A stretch of DNA of 64,000 bases, from positions 186,001 to 250,000 of the forward strand of contig NZ_JABSQR010000004.1 of the NCBI RefSeq assembly GCF_013215705.1, written 5' to 3'. The position numbers and the translations under genes were made by a program. Source of the DNA: Moritella sp. GTDB taxonomy: Bacteria > Pseudomonadota > Gammaproteobacteria > Enterobacterales > Moritellaceae. Below the pieces are notes generated by a model, which was not told the origin of the DNA, did not search any database, and saw only the letters and a list, made by a program, of their open reading frames with translations. Below, one piece after another: positions 54,277 to 63,951 of this stretch; the first letter of the stretch is position 1, and the number at the start of each line of letters is the position of its first letter.

Positions 54277-55719
54277 ATGAAAAAAACCAATTTGTTCAAA
54301 AAAAGTGTCATATCTAAGTTGATAGTTAAATCAATAGTTAAAGCGACAGTAACCACAACCCTTCTAGCCAGTGCGCAAGCATCTGCTGCCGGATTCCAGG
54401 TTAACGTGCAATCAGCATCCGCACTCGGTAATGCCAATGCTGGTTTTGCTGCCAATACTGATAATGCCTCAGTAATCGCAACCAACCCTGCTGCAGCTGC
54501 ATCGTTTGACAAATTTGCCTTTTCATTTGGCGGTGCATATGCAGAGCCAACCGTAGGAACAACAGGTGATAACGCACCACTTGCAGGTAGCTATACCGCT
54601 TTAAATCAACTTATCGATAATGACTTTGCAGTGCCGACTAAGTCTGATTATAATGTTGAAAACTCAGTACACACGTCAACTATCCCGTCTGTTTATGCTG
54701 TAATTCCAGTCGGTAGCAAACTAGCGATTGGTTTAGCAGGCTATACTAATTATGGTACCAACACTGAATTTTCTGATGATTATGCTGCAGGCTTACTTGG
54801 CGGCTCAACAAAACTAACTACCTTCAATTTAAACCCAAGTTTAGCAATTAAGGTCGGCTCTAAATTACGCCTTGGCGTCGGTGCACAAATTGTATATGGT
54901 AGCGCAGAGCTAGAGCGAAATTTAGGTGATGCAGCTGCAGGTTCTGCACTTGAGACTGTTTTAACGGCTGCATACGCATCAGCAAATCCGCAAGCAACAG
55001 CTAATGCCTATGTTTCTAATCCTGCTATTTCCGGCCCATTAGCGGGTATGGCGCGTGGTGCAACAGCATTCTCATTGGAAGGCGATGACATCGGCTTTGG
55101 TTGGAATGCAGGCCTTTTACTTGATCTAAACGAAAACCATAAAATTGGCGTGAGCTATCGCTCACAAGTCGACCTAGAGTTTGAAGGTGACTATTCAAAA
55201 AGAGCTACAAATGGAGTAACGATAAATACTGGTAACGGTACATTAGACTTATCATTACCCGCTATAGCAGAACTAGGTGGCTTTCACCGTTTTGGTAATT
55301 TAGCACTACAATACGGTGTAGTTTGGACTGAATGGAGTAGCTTCAGCGGTCTAACAGGCGTGTCCGCTGAAGACAATACAGTATTATTCGAAAAAGCTTA
55401 TAACTACGAAGATAACATTCGCTATTCAGCGGGTCTATCATATTATCTAGGTAACAAAGTTATATTACGTGCGGGTTACGCATTAGATGAAAGTACTGGT
55501 GATACAACGATCAGTATTCCAGACTCAGAACGCCAGTGGTATACAGCAGGTCTGACATTCAACATCAGCAAAACACTTTCAGTTGATCTCGCCGCTGCTT
55601 ACATTATTGGTAAGGAAACATCATTTACTGAAACTGATTCAATTACAGGCTTAACTTACGAATTTACTAATAAAGCGGAAGCTGTTGTTGGTTCAGCACA
55701 AGTTAACTTAGTTTTCTAA
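54277..55719 (+). CDS. FadL-family outer-membrane protein, copy 3
   Basis: The 480-residue protein has a long basic N-terminus (MKKTNLFKKSVISKLIVKSI) before the signal core (ATVTTTLLASAQASAAG). The family start follows: GFQVNVQSASALGNANAGFA, then DNASVIATNPAAAASFD. It ends in GSAQVNLVF with terminal Phe. It resembles copy 1 in key motifs (ERQWYTAGLTF, YRSQVDLEFEGDYS) and has an Ala-rich insertion around ETVLTAAYASANPQATANAY absent from copies 1 and 2. GGGATTAGTC lies before the ATG. Confidence 0.92.
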   Translation: MKKTNLFKKSVISKLIVKSIVKATVTTTLLASAQASAAGFQVNVQSASALGNANAGFAANTDNASVIATNPAAAASFDKFAFSFGGAYAEPTVGTTGDNAPLAGSYTALNQLIDNDFAVPTKSDYNVENSVHTSTIPSVYAVIPVGSKLAIGLAGYTNYGTNTEFSDDYAAGLLGGSTKLTTFNLNPSLAIKVGSKLRLGVGAQIVYGSAELERNLGDAAAGSALETVLTAAYASANPQATANAYVSNPAISGPLAGMARGATAFSLEGDDIGFGWNAGLLLDLNENHKIGVSYRSQVDLEFEGDYSKRATNGVTINTGNGTLDLSLPAIAELGGFHRFGNLALQYGVVWTEWSSFSGLTGVSAEDNTVLFEKAYNYEDNIRYSAGLSYYLGNKVILRAGYALDESTGDTTISIPDSERQWYTAGLTFNISKTLSVDLAAAYIIGKETSFTETDSITGLTYEFTNKAEAVVGSAQVNLVF

Positions 55720-55752
55720 GGCGATAAATACCATTTAACATATTAAATATTG

Positions 55753-55776
55753 GGCTCTTACCGTATGGTGGGAGCC
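55753..55776 (+). terminator. Weak hairpin after fadL copy 3
   Basis: GGCTCTTACC and GGTGGGAGCC pair (two G-T pairs) around GTAT. The next bases are TATTGCTATA, with no T run. It may end copy 3 transcripts. Confidence 0.55.
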
Positions 55777-55820
55777 TATTGCTATAAAACATTCACTCAT
55801 TGGAATTGAAGACATTTCAC

Positions 55821-56402
55821 TTATAACGGTATATTAAGCTCAACAATAGACCAACGTCCACCTTCAAAGCAAAAGTGCTGAGCACAGTGATAATCCAGTT
55901 TATGCGGTGGTTTTCCTAACATGTTCCAATTCGTCGCACAGGCATAAATTGCACGGATAATACCTTTATGACTCACACAACCAATTCGCTGCTCTACCTT
56001 GGTAATATCCAAGGCTTCAACCCAATCACTTACCCGCTCAGCAACCAAGCGTGGCGACTCACCACCTGCTGGCCGTAAATCTAACCCCAACGCTTCTTGT
56101 TTAGCAAAATCAATCGGATCTTGGGAGCTTAATTGTTGTAACGTGTTACCTTCCCAGTCCCCCCAGTTCATTTCAATCAACGCAACTTCAACCTGTGAAT
56201 TGACACCAAGTAACTCCGCAGTTTGTTGAGCTCTTAGTAACGGGCTATTAAACCATGGCATTGTTAGCAAATGTTCAGGTAATTGATAAGCGCTAATTTG
56301 CGTCTTGCCTACGTCATTCAATGGAATATCTGTTCGACCTTGCAAACGCTTCTCACAATTCCACTGCGTTTGCCCATGCCGAATAAAATATACATGGATC
56401 AT
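55821..56402 (-). CDS. Histidine phosphatase family protein
   Basis: The 193-residue protein has the RHG motif FIRHGQTQWN (residues 7-16) and LQGRTDIPLNDVGKTQ. The acid residue region is EMNWGDWEG, and the second His is in CVSHKGIIRA. These mark the phosphoglycerate mutase/CobC-like superfamily. Substrate is unknown. It is last in the leftward glycosyltransferase cluster, with its ATG overlapping the upstream gene stop (ATGA), so it probably acts on a phosphorylated intermediate of that pathway. Confidence 0.88.
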   Translation of the reverse strand: MIHVYFIRHGQTQWNCEKRLQGRTDIPLNDVGKTQISAYQLPEHLLTMPWFNSPLLRAQQTAELLGVNSQVEVALIEMNWGDWEGNTLQQLSSQDPIDFAKQEALGLDLRPAGGESPRLVAERVSDWVEALDITKVEQRIGCVSHKGIIRAIYACATNWNMLGKPPHKLDYHCAQHFCFEGGRWSIVELNIPL

Positions 56403-57640
56403 AACATCTCCAGTTTATTTGCTATGGCATCTTGGACAATGAGATTAAGCTGCTCTGCACTCGCCTCAATGGAATGATGCAGCGTAACGTAATGCTTTGC
56501 GGCTTGCTGCATGACGGTTAACCGTGCGGGATCACTTAGTAATTCATCAATCGTTACTGACATTAACTGAGCATTATGCGCATCAACTAATACACCAGTG
56601 ACGTTATGTTTCATAATTGAGCTAACACCGCCCTGATCACCGGCTACTATCGCCACGCCGGCTTGCTGTGCTTCTAAGAAGATCATGCCAAGGGCTTCAT
56701 TTATCGCTGGCCAAACAAGTAATTCGAAATGCGATAACAACTGGCGTATTTGACTATTTTCAAGCGCACCGGCAAACTTTACTTGCTGGTGTGAAGCAAA
56801 AAGCGAACGGACTTCTGCTTGCATAACCCCATCACCAATAATCAATAACTGATAAGGCCGTTGTAATGACTCAACCACAGAACTTAACTGCTGATAGGAG
56901 TGATATTTATCGCCACTGCGCATCATCGCAATGGTGATAAGCCAAGGTAAATTACTATCTAAGCCATATTTGTACGCGAGACTCTGTCTATTCCTATTTA
57001 GAGCCTTTTTACTTAGGCTAGCTGTAATTACCTGAGAGTGTTCATTGTTAACTGGAAAGTTATTATCATTTACAGAGCGATCATCAATAAAGAGATTAAG
57101 AGAGACAAGTGGCGAATGGGATCCTTGCCGCTGTTTAGAATAAAAATCGGTCAGCGCAATTTTATCCTTTGGGTTAATACAAATAACGTTACTCGCCAGT
57201 TTTAATCCAGCCGCCACCTGTTGATGATACAGCGCCCAACCACCCTGAGCACGTTTCTCGGCCCATGATGCTTCCGCTACGATGTAAGGAATATTAAGCG
57301 TCTGACAAATGATGGGACCAATTAAATCAGGGGCTTTGTAATACAAATGATAACTAAACCAAACTTGCGGACTAAAACCTTGTTTTTGCCAACGTCGCAT
57401 GATCCTTGTGGCTTCTTTTTTGGCAAGAGCGATGAGACGCTGCTGGCGCTGACCATCACCCTTTTTATCGAAAGTGCGCAACTGACTAGCCAGTTCAACA
57501 TGATAACCGCCCTGCTCTAACGCTTGTATAAATAAACGCGCGATTTTACGATCACCCGATGGCGTTGGATGTAAGGGTGATTTAAGCGGCGCATAAAATG
57601 CGATGCCTGTTTTTATACGAGTATTAGTCAAGATTATCAA
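56399..57640 (-). CDS. Glycosyltransferase family 4
   Basis: The roughly 413-residue protein has the GT4 donor-site order: GIAFYAPLKSPLHPTPSGDR at the N-terminus, ASNVICINPKDKIALTDF, SLAYKYGLDSNLPWLITIAM and LLIIGDG, then EALGMIFLEAQQAGVAIVAG (E-x7-E) near the C-terminus. The start is unclear: no ATG is available and TTG at 57640 or 57631 is used, inside the end of the previous gene (17-base overlap). The substrate sugar is unknown. Confidence 0.85.
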   Translation of the reverse strand: MIILTNTRIKTGIAFYAPLKSPLHPTPSGDRKIARLFIQALEQGGYHVELASQLRTFDKKGDGQRQQRLIALAKKEATRIMRRWQKQGFSPQVWFSYHLYYKAPDLIGPIICQTLNIPYIVAEASWAEKRAQGGWALYHQQVAAGLKLASNVICINPKDKIALTDFYSKQRQGSHSPLVSLNLFIDDRSVNDNNFPVNNEHSQVITASLSKKALNRNRQSLAYKYGLDSNLPWLITIAMMRSGDKYHSYQQLSSVVESLQRPYQLLIIGDGVMQAEVRSLFASHQQVKFAGALENSQIRQLLSHFELLVWPAINEALGMIFLEAQQAGVAIVAGDQGGVSSIMKHNVTGVLVDAHNAQLMSVTIDELLSDPARLTVMQQAAKHYVTLHHSIEASAEQLNLIVQDAIANKLEML

Positions 57641-58853
57641 ACAGCTTTTCTAATTGATCAATACCGATTTTGACATCGAAACGTCGATGAAGTTGCTTTT
57701 GGCCCTCAGTGCCGAGACGTTCGCGCTTCTCACCGTCTCGTAATAAATCTGCTAATGCCGATGCTAATTGCTCAACGTTATTTGATTCCACCAATATGCC
57801 GTTCTCACCGCTATCAATCAGCTCTGGGATACCGGAAATATCTGTCGCCAGACAACATACAGACTGGCTTTGTGCTTCCATCAATACATTCGGCAACCCA
57901 TCTCTGTCACCATCAGCAACAATCTTACTCGCCAGTACAAATAAATCACTTTCACGGTAAGCTTCAAGTACAGTTAACTGTGGCTGGGCGCCTTGCCATT
58001 CAATGTGTTTATCAATACCAAGCTCTTGCGCCTGCTGGCGTAAACTTTTCAGAATGCCGCCACCGCCAATATGCGTTAACTGCCAATGTAAATCTTTTGG
58101 TAATTTAGCTAACGCATTGAGTAAATCATCGTAGCCTTTCTTCGGTACGGCTCGACCGACACTGATAATTTTAACCGGGTTATCTGCAGAACTGCCATTT
58201 ATATCCGCGCGTGAGACTCGGTCTACATGTTGAAAGCGAGTAAAGTCTAAACCGTGATAAACCAAATGTACCTTGCTTGGATCTTCAGCAAGGGATTGTA
58301 AATACTCATGATTCGCAGCAGTACAAGTAGACAACCATTGTAACTCGATCAGTTTCTCGGCAAGATCCCACTTTTCTGATGTCCAAATATCTTTAGCATG
58401 CGCAGAACACGACCAAGGCAAATCATTCAATAATGAAGCATAGCGCGTCACCGATGCTGGTGTATGTAAGAAGTGCGCATACATTTGTTCAATGCCGTCA
58501 GGCATTTCGGCAGCAAGTACAATACCTTGACCAAAACGGCGAACACGCCCACGACTAGTATCACGCTTAATATCTTGAATAAATTGCTTAACCACTTTGG
58601 TTAATGAATAGCGTTTGACGACATGAAAACACGCTTTTAATACCCTTAATGGCTCAACATGTAAGTATTCAGGTAAATATAATACATCAGCTTCAATCTG
58701 CTCATGTATTGGATGCGTGCTGGTATCTGTCGGATGACGTAAGGAGACTAAGGTAATATCAAACCCGCGTAACTCTAATGCACGTATTTCTTGGGCGATA
58801 AATGTTTCAGACAGGCGTGGATAGCCTTTAAGTACTAATGCTATTTTCTTCAC
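57624..58853 (-). CDS. Glycosyltransferase family 4 (colanic-acid type)
   Basis: The 409-residue protein begins MKKIALVLKGYPRLSETFIA (GTG start), the typical start of exopolysaccharide GT4 enzymes (YPxxSETFI). It continues with WSCSAHAKDIWTSEKW and VYHGLDFTRF, KIISVGRAVPKKGYDDLL and the E-x7-E motif PNVLMEAQSQSVCCLATDIS. It transfers a nucleotide-activated sugar. It overlaps the next gene by 17 bases. Confidence 0.88.
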   Translation of the reverse strand: MKKIALVLKGYPRLSETFIAQEIRALELRGFDITLVSLRHPTDTSTHPIHEQIEADVLYLPEYLHVEPLRVLKACFHVVKRYSLTKVVKQFIQDIKRDTSRGRVRRFGQGIVLAAEMPDGIEQMYAHFLHTPASVTRYASLLNDLPWSCSAHAKDIWTSEKWDLAEKLIELQWLSTCTAANHEYLQSLAEDPSKVHLVYHGLDFTRFQHVDRVSRADINGSSADNPVKIISVGRAVPKKGYDDLLNALAKLPKDLHWQLTHIGGGGILKSLRQQAQELGIDKHIEWQGAQPQLTVLEAYRESDLFVLASKIVADGDRDGLPNVLMEAQSQSVCCLATDISGIPELIDSGENGILVESNNVEQLASALADLLRDGEKRERLGTEGQKQLHRRFDVKIGIDQLEKLFDNLD

Positions 58854-58939
58854 TACAGACCTAAACCTTTAGTATTTTGAATTAAATACGTTTACGAGAT
58901 GCAATACATATGTAGATTGAGTATTACTTTAGCAACTTG

Positions 58940-60088
58940 CTAATTTCTTGCAGTAGCCCATTCAATAAGAAGTTTCGCACTTTGTGTCGCGCCTTGATTA
59001 TCAATATTAACTGTTTCAGCAGGACTGGCTAATGCTTTATTAATCGCCGTTTTTAATGTCTTGATACTCAATTCGTCATTCTTAACGAATTGCAGTACTT
59101 TCGCTTCAGCCAAGACTTCACTTCGCGCTAACTGCTCAGTTTCGCCTTCACCTTCAAACGGTATAACCACCGCAGGAACCGCAGTCAATAACAGGTCCAT
59201 AACCGTGTTATAACCCGCTCTTGAAATTGACACATAAGCATTACTCAGCGCTCTTAAAAAATCATCTGCAAGGTCAACAACTTGTAAATTAGACTGTTGC
59301 TGCGCTTTAAAATAAGCTTTATCAGCGCTGTCCATGTTTGGGCCTGTGATCAGTAACCACTTTTTATCTGCCGCAAAACCACTGTTATACAGCGCCATCA
59401 CTGCAACTAAAATATCCTTACCGATACTGCCGCCGCCGACAGACACAACAATCGTATCCCGTGTTTTCTGCGACGTATCACCATTTGCCCTAGTCGGACA
59501 AACATAACCAGAATAACTGATTTTATCGGCGATCATACCGGCTACAGGAAAGCTTCTTTCTAATGGATAAAAGTTTTCATCACCATGCACTAATACATGT
59601 TGGTAATAAGTTTGCACTAAATTGACGTACTCTTGTTCTCTTACCGTTGAACGGCGCTGCAAAATATCGCGAATAGAAGAAACTAGGACCGGAGGATTCG
59701 ATTGCGATTTAGCCCAGTCAAGTAAAGGTAATAGTTCAAAACGCATCTGTCTGCGGCCAAAAGGATACGTTTCGGTAACAATTAAATCAGGTTGCAAGGT
59801 CTCACAAAGGGCTAATAGAGCCTGTGTACGCTCTTTTTTATCATCATCACTAACTGGGGTGTTATCTGCTTTAACTAAACCGCTAAAGCCTGAATCCGCA
59901 CTTTTCACCGCCATTAACTGATGCATAGTCGCATCACCAAAAGACATGCTCGGAACCGGCATTCCACCGAAAATAACATCGACATGCGCACCTTGTTCAC
60001 ATAATGCTTGCACAATAAGAGAAGAGCGACGAACGTGACCAATACCTAATAAATATTGCACATAATACATAATACGCGGTGCTGACAT
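58940..60088 (-). CDS. COG4671-type MurG-like glycosyltransferase, copy 1
   Basis: From ATG 60088 (AAGGAC 8-9 bases upstream) the protein has 382 residues. MYYVQYLLGIGHVRRSSLIV carries the GxGH loop, VSVGGGSIGKDI begins the second Rossmann fold, and SRAGYNTVMDLLLTAVPAVV plus PFEGEGETEQLARSEVL are typical of MurG/family-28-like enzymes. The product is unknown. It is a paralogue of the next gene; the two may act in turn on one glycan. Confidence 0.83.
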   Translation of the reverse strand: MSAPRIMYYVQYLLGIGHVRRSSLIVQALCEQGAHVDVIFGGMPVPSMSFGDATMHQLMAVKSADSGFSGLVKADNTPVSDDDKKERTQALLALCETLQPDLIVTETYPFGRRQMRFELLPLLDWAKSQSNPPVLVSSIRDILQRRSTVREQEYVNLVQTYYQHVLVHGDENFYPLERSFPVAGMIADKISYSGYVCPTRANGDTSQKTRDTIVVSVGGGSIGKDILVAVMALYNSGFAADKKWLLITGPNMDSADKAYFKAQQQSNLQVVDLADDFLRALSNAYVSISRAGYNTVMDLLLTAVPAVVIPFEGEGETEQLARSEVLAEAKVLQFVKNDELSIKTLKTAINKALASPAETVNIDNQGATQSAKLLIEWATARN

Positions 60089-60138
60089 ATATATAGTCCT
60101 TACGATAAACAATTAATTGAAAAGAAAACTAGATTAGC

Positions 60139-61317
60139 TTATTTTGCTACCAATTCACCAAATCGACGCGTAAGAAAATCTAAACCGTTCAGTAGTTTAT
60201 CAAGTTTATGTTTACTCGGTTTATCTTGCTGTAGTAGTTTTATAATACCGTCAACCATGGTCTCTGCTAAACGTTCTGAATCCAAATCGAGCATAGATAG
60301 CAAACCTACTTCGGCGGCATTACGAGCTCGAATAAGCTGCTCTTCCCGTGGTTTAGTACGTGGTAGAATCAATGCTGGTTTATCAAACGACAGTATTTCA
60401 CAAAAAGTATTGTAGCCACCCATAGCAATCACAGCCTCAGCCTCAAACATTAAATGCTCAAGGTGATTACTGAATGTGATCGCATCAACATGAGGTAGCA
60501 ATTCCGCTCGATTCAGAAACTCATTGCGCTCAGTTGTTGGCATAAATGGACCAAGCACAAATAATGCAGGCATCAGTGTTGGGCTACTCTCATAAGCACG
60601 GAGAACCCAATCAATCATCTCAACGCCATCGCCACCACCACCGGGGGTAACCAAAATATAAGGTCTGTCGGGGATGTTAATGGATTCAATATCCACTTGC
60701 TTCGGTAACTGTCTTGGTAGATAACCCGTAAACAACGTTTTATCGGTCACAATTTGCTTAACATCCAATCCTTGTAATGGATTAGACACCTCAGCGGGGC
60801 CATAAACCCAAAGTTCATCATAAAGATTTTCAAGTAATGGCATCACATTTTTCTTCTGCCACTCCTTTTTTAATAACTCAGGAGAGTCCATCACATCGCG
60901 TAAACCGAGAATACATTTGGTATCAGTATCTTTGAAATAGGCTAACGTACTAATGACTTCATCTTTCAATCCGCCCGGTTCTTTATCTACAAGAAAAATA
61001 TCCGGTTTGAAGACTTTAGAAGTATTGAGAATAATGGATTCACGTAATGCTAATGTATCAGCGAGATCGATAAGCAAACCGAGTGACGTATATTCACCAT
61101 TATGAAGTTTGATTACACCAGGTATACGAATAAAATCAACACGCGCTTTAAAATCAAAACGGCCAATAATTGGCGAGCCGGTAATAATTAATACCGATAA
61201 GCCCTTGTACTGATCAACAAGCGCATGGGCGATAGTTCTGCAGCGGCGCAAATGTCCAAGACCGAAAGAGTCATGACTGTAGATAAGCAAACGGCTATTA
61301 TTTAATTTACTGCGCAC
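60139..61317 (-). CDS. COG4671-type MurG-like glycosyltransferase, copy 2
   Basis: The 392-residue protein begins with GTG and carries LLIYSHDSFGLGHLRRCRTI (the GxGH loop), then ILVTPGGGGDGVEMIDWVLR as the start of the second Rossmann fold, and AMGGYNTFCEILSFDKPALI with PRTKPREEQLIRAR. It is related to the previous gene over both folds. It is upstream of the other three glycosyltransferase genes on the same strand, so it is probably early in the operon. Confidence 0.83.
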   Translation of the reverse strand: MRSKLNNSRLLIYSHDSFGLGHLRRCRTIAHALVDQYKGLSVLIITGSPIIGRFDFKARVDFIRIPGVIKLHNGEYTSLGLLIDLADTLALRESIILNTSKVFKPDIFLVDKEPGGLKDEVISTLAYFKDTDTKCILGLRDVMDSPELLKKEWQKKNVMPLLENLYDELWVYGPAEVSNPLQGLDVKQIVTDKTLFTGYLPRQLPKQVDIESINIPDRPYILVTPGGGGDGVEMIDWVLRAYESSPTLMPALFVLGPFMPTTERNEFLNRAELLPHVDAITFSNHLEHLMFEAEAVIAMGGYNTFCEILSFDKPALILPRTKPREEQLIRARNAAEVGLLSMLDLDSERLAETMVDGIIKLLQQDKPSKHKLDKLLNGLDFLTRRFGELVAK

Positions 61318-61434
61318 TCTAACTCTCTTTCACTAAATACAACGATGGCGGATAAGGTTATCAAAAAAGCGAAGCCTAAGATACGGCACCGCTCACTTAA
61401 CAACCCATTAATTTGATTAAAAATAAACTGCAAA

Positions 61435-63696
61435 TTAATTATAATCTGAGTCTATTTTATCGTTCTTTTTAATCTCGGCAGAAACGGTTAATGCAGCAGC
61501 CGCACCCCGTGTTTCAGCAAGTTCTTCATTCTTTTCAATCGTATTCTGTACGTCGACTTTACCGTCGCGCTCGGTTAACACATGCACAGAGCGATGGGCA
61601 AACTCAATACCATTGTCTTTTAATGATTCTTGTACCAGTCTAAATGCTTCTCGACGAATAACCCATTGCTCACCTGGTACACAGGTAAATTTCATGCGGA
61701 AAATGAGCGCAGATTCTTCGACTCTAGTCACCCCTTGTGATTTCAGCGGCAATAGGAAATGTTGTCCGTATTCTGGATGTAGTAGCATTTTCTGGCCAAC
61801 TTTTTTAATCAGCTTACGTACTTTTTCAACGTCGGTTCGATAATCTAAGCGGAACTCTAATTTTTTGGTGATCCAATCACGTGATAAGTTTCGTACAGTC
61901 GCAATTTCGCTAAAAGGAATAGTCTGCACAGCACCTAGATGATGGCGTAATGTGATAGAACGAATAGAGATCCGCTCTACAGTACCGCGTAAACTCGCCG
62001 CTTCAATATATTCGCCACGACGAAAGGCATCATCGAGTAAAAAGAATATGCCAGAAATTACATCTTGCACTAATTTTTGAGCACCAAAACCAACCGCGAT
62101 ACCAACGATACCCGCACCAGCCAATAACGGTGCTATTTCAACCCCCACAATACTGAGTACCATGAGTAGTACACAGGAGAGCAAAAACACCGATAAAAAC
62201 GAACGTACTAAAGGCAGCAAAGTTTCAGAACGAGAAGATCCGGCCCCGCCCCCCTCACCTTCTAATGTTGACGTACCATTGTTATTGTCACAAACCATGT
62301 CATAAGGTAAATGACGTTCAATAGCAGACTGAATGATTTCCCAAACTGCATAAGCGGCAATGATAACAACAATAATATCAACCAACATTTCAATAAACCC
62401 GCCAAGGCTATTGGTGATGGTTTCCCAAGCATTATAATTAAAGCTGGCATCGAGATGATGAAGAATAAAAGCAACGAATATAACTCTAAGTGCAATCATC
62501 ACCCGGTTAATAAATTTATCACAACGTTTATTATAAGAGTGACTTTGTAGCCAAGTGATACGTTTTAACTGGGTCAGTGAAACAAAAATAAGCCGATCTG
62601 CGATAGGAAAAGTAAAGGTTAACCACCAGATAGGCGTAAAGTTTCGCGCTTGCTCATAGTAGCCTAAGAACTCGTACGTAGCCCAAAATACCCAAGCGAT
62701 AAATAACCAAATGGTAAAAATTGTCGTCCAGGTTTGACGTAGAAAGCGCGTAAACGCCGAGCTCGTTTCTTTGGCATCGGTGAACATAGCTTCAATGGTT
62801 TTACGGTTAAACCAAATAAAGGCAATCGATAAGATATTTAAGATCATGCCTGTCGCAGGAATAATTAATGCAAATAATATAGTGTCTAGCGAGAACAGTA
62901 CGAGGATACGCCAAAACGTTGTAATGATAAGGTAAATCGCCATAAAGCTAAGAATCGACCAATACAGACGATTGGCAGATTCGCAATCTAATTTAAACAA
63001 TCGATTACCTTTGGCATTAGGTGAAAAAATAAGTCTAAGTAAAATCTTTAATGCGCGTATTTTTACCACAAGTCCAAGTGCGTGTAGGCTTAATAAACGG
63101 AAAGGGTCGGCTTCACTGTAATTATAGATAGCAATCAGCGCTGCGGTAACGGCAAAAATAACGATGCCCACATACTGAAAAAAGCCGCGCATTAATAAGT
63201 AATCAAGATTATCCCTAAAGCTACTGTCTTTTTCTTCCGCTACCCGTTCTGAAAAAGCATTGGTTTTGATGCTCGCAACCCGCTCAACGATAAGTCCACA
63301 AACCAGCATTAATACCAAAATAGTAAACAACGATAGGAAACGCTCAATACCTTGCCCATCAGTTAAATCATTGATCAGTTTTTCTTTATGCTCTAGCCAA
63401 TGTTCTAGACTGTTTAATAGCTCATTTTTCCGACTTTGTGCATCTTTCAAAAATATAAAGCGAGCCATATCAGAGTTTTTGTACATGTATTCATTATCAG
63501 CATCATCTAAAACGCCGGTTTCACTGGTATAAACAACCTGGTTCGCTTGAATTTGTGCTACAGGGCTTAGCTGTTTGAAAAGGTCTCCGCCATGCGCATA
63601 AGCAAAGTTTGCACTACTTAGCATCAACAGCATATACATAAATATTGTCGCGGCAAAAGTGCGACTAAAAACGCTTGAGATAATACGCTGGGGCAT
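61435..63696 (-). CDS. Large MscS-family mechanosensitive channel
   Basis: The roughly 753-residue protein has a signal-like start (FAATIFMYMLLMLSSANFAY), an N-terminal exported region of about 100 residues and about ten membrane segments. The MscS pore helix LLAGAGIVGIAVGFGAQKLV, VISGIFFLLDDAFRRGEYIE and the beta domain GTVERISIRSITLRHHLGAV then follow. It would release solutes on hypo-osmotic stress. I use ATG 63696; TTG 63708 is also open. It is upstream of the glycosyltransferases with a 117-base gap, and co-transcription is uncertain. Confidence 0.88.
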   Translation of the reverse strand: MPQRIISSVFSRTFAATIFMYMLLMLSSANFAYAHGGDLFKQLSPVAQIQANQVVYTSETGVLDDADNEYMYKNSDMARFIFLKDAQSRKNELLNSLEHWLEHKEKLINDLTDGQGIERFLSLFTILVLMLVCGLIVERVASIKTNAFSERVAEEKDSSFRDNLDYLLMRGFFQYVGIVIFAVTAALIAIYNYSEADPFRLLSLHALGLVVKIRALKILLRLIFSPNAKGNRLFKLDCESANRLYWSILSFMAIYLIITTFWRILVLFSLDTILFALIIPATGMILNILSIAFIWFNRKTIEAMFTDAKETSSAFTRFLRQTWTTIFTIWLFIAWVFWATYEFLGYYEQARNFTPIWWLTFTFPIADRLIFVSLTQLKRITWLQSHSYNKRCDKFINRVMIALRVIFVAFILHHLDASFNYNAWETITNSLGGFIEMLVDIIVVIIAAYAVWEIIQSAIERHLPYDMVCDNNNGTSTLEGEGGGAGSSRSETLLPLVRSFLSVFLLSCVLLMVLSIVGVEIAPLLAGAGIVGIAVGFGAQKLVQDVISGIFFLLDDAFRRGEYIEAASLRGTVERISIRSITLRHHLGAVQTIPFSEIATVRNLSRDWITKKLEFRLDYRTDVEKVRKLIKKVGQKMLLHPEYGQHFLLPLKSQGVTRVEESALIFRMKFTCVPGEQWVIRREAFRLVQESLKDNGIEFAHRSVHVLTERDGKVDVQNTIEKNEELAETRGAAAALTVSAEIKKNDKIDSDYN

Positions 63697-63919
63697 TGTA
63701 ATAACCAATTATTGATTGATAAGAATAACTATAGTATCAAAACTTTATAAACGAATGATATGAAAAATGTCACATATTATTAATGAGTAAAAATACCAGT
63801 TTGGTGAGTAATCGGATTAAAGTAAGAGAATATAAATATAAAAGTAAAAGGAAGTGCACTGCGCTTAGACGTTAACGAGGTAAATATAGGTTTAAGCATT
63901 TTACGTAGACTTCGCTTAT
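63697..63919. other. Intergenic region upstream of the MscS-family gene
   Basis: AT-rich with no coding frame or recognised operator. It contains the presumed leftward promoter of the channel gene. Confidence 0.45.
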
Positions 63920-63951
63920 AAAAAAACCGCCCACTATTACAGTGAGCGGCT
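63920..63951 (-). terminator. Leftward terminator of a gene beyond the right edge
   Basis: On the minus strand GCCGCTCACT and AGTGGGCGGT pair around GTAAT, followed by seven T. It would end a leftward transcript entering from beyond 64000, where the last codons read TTC TAA near 63995-64000. Confidence 0.8.
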
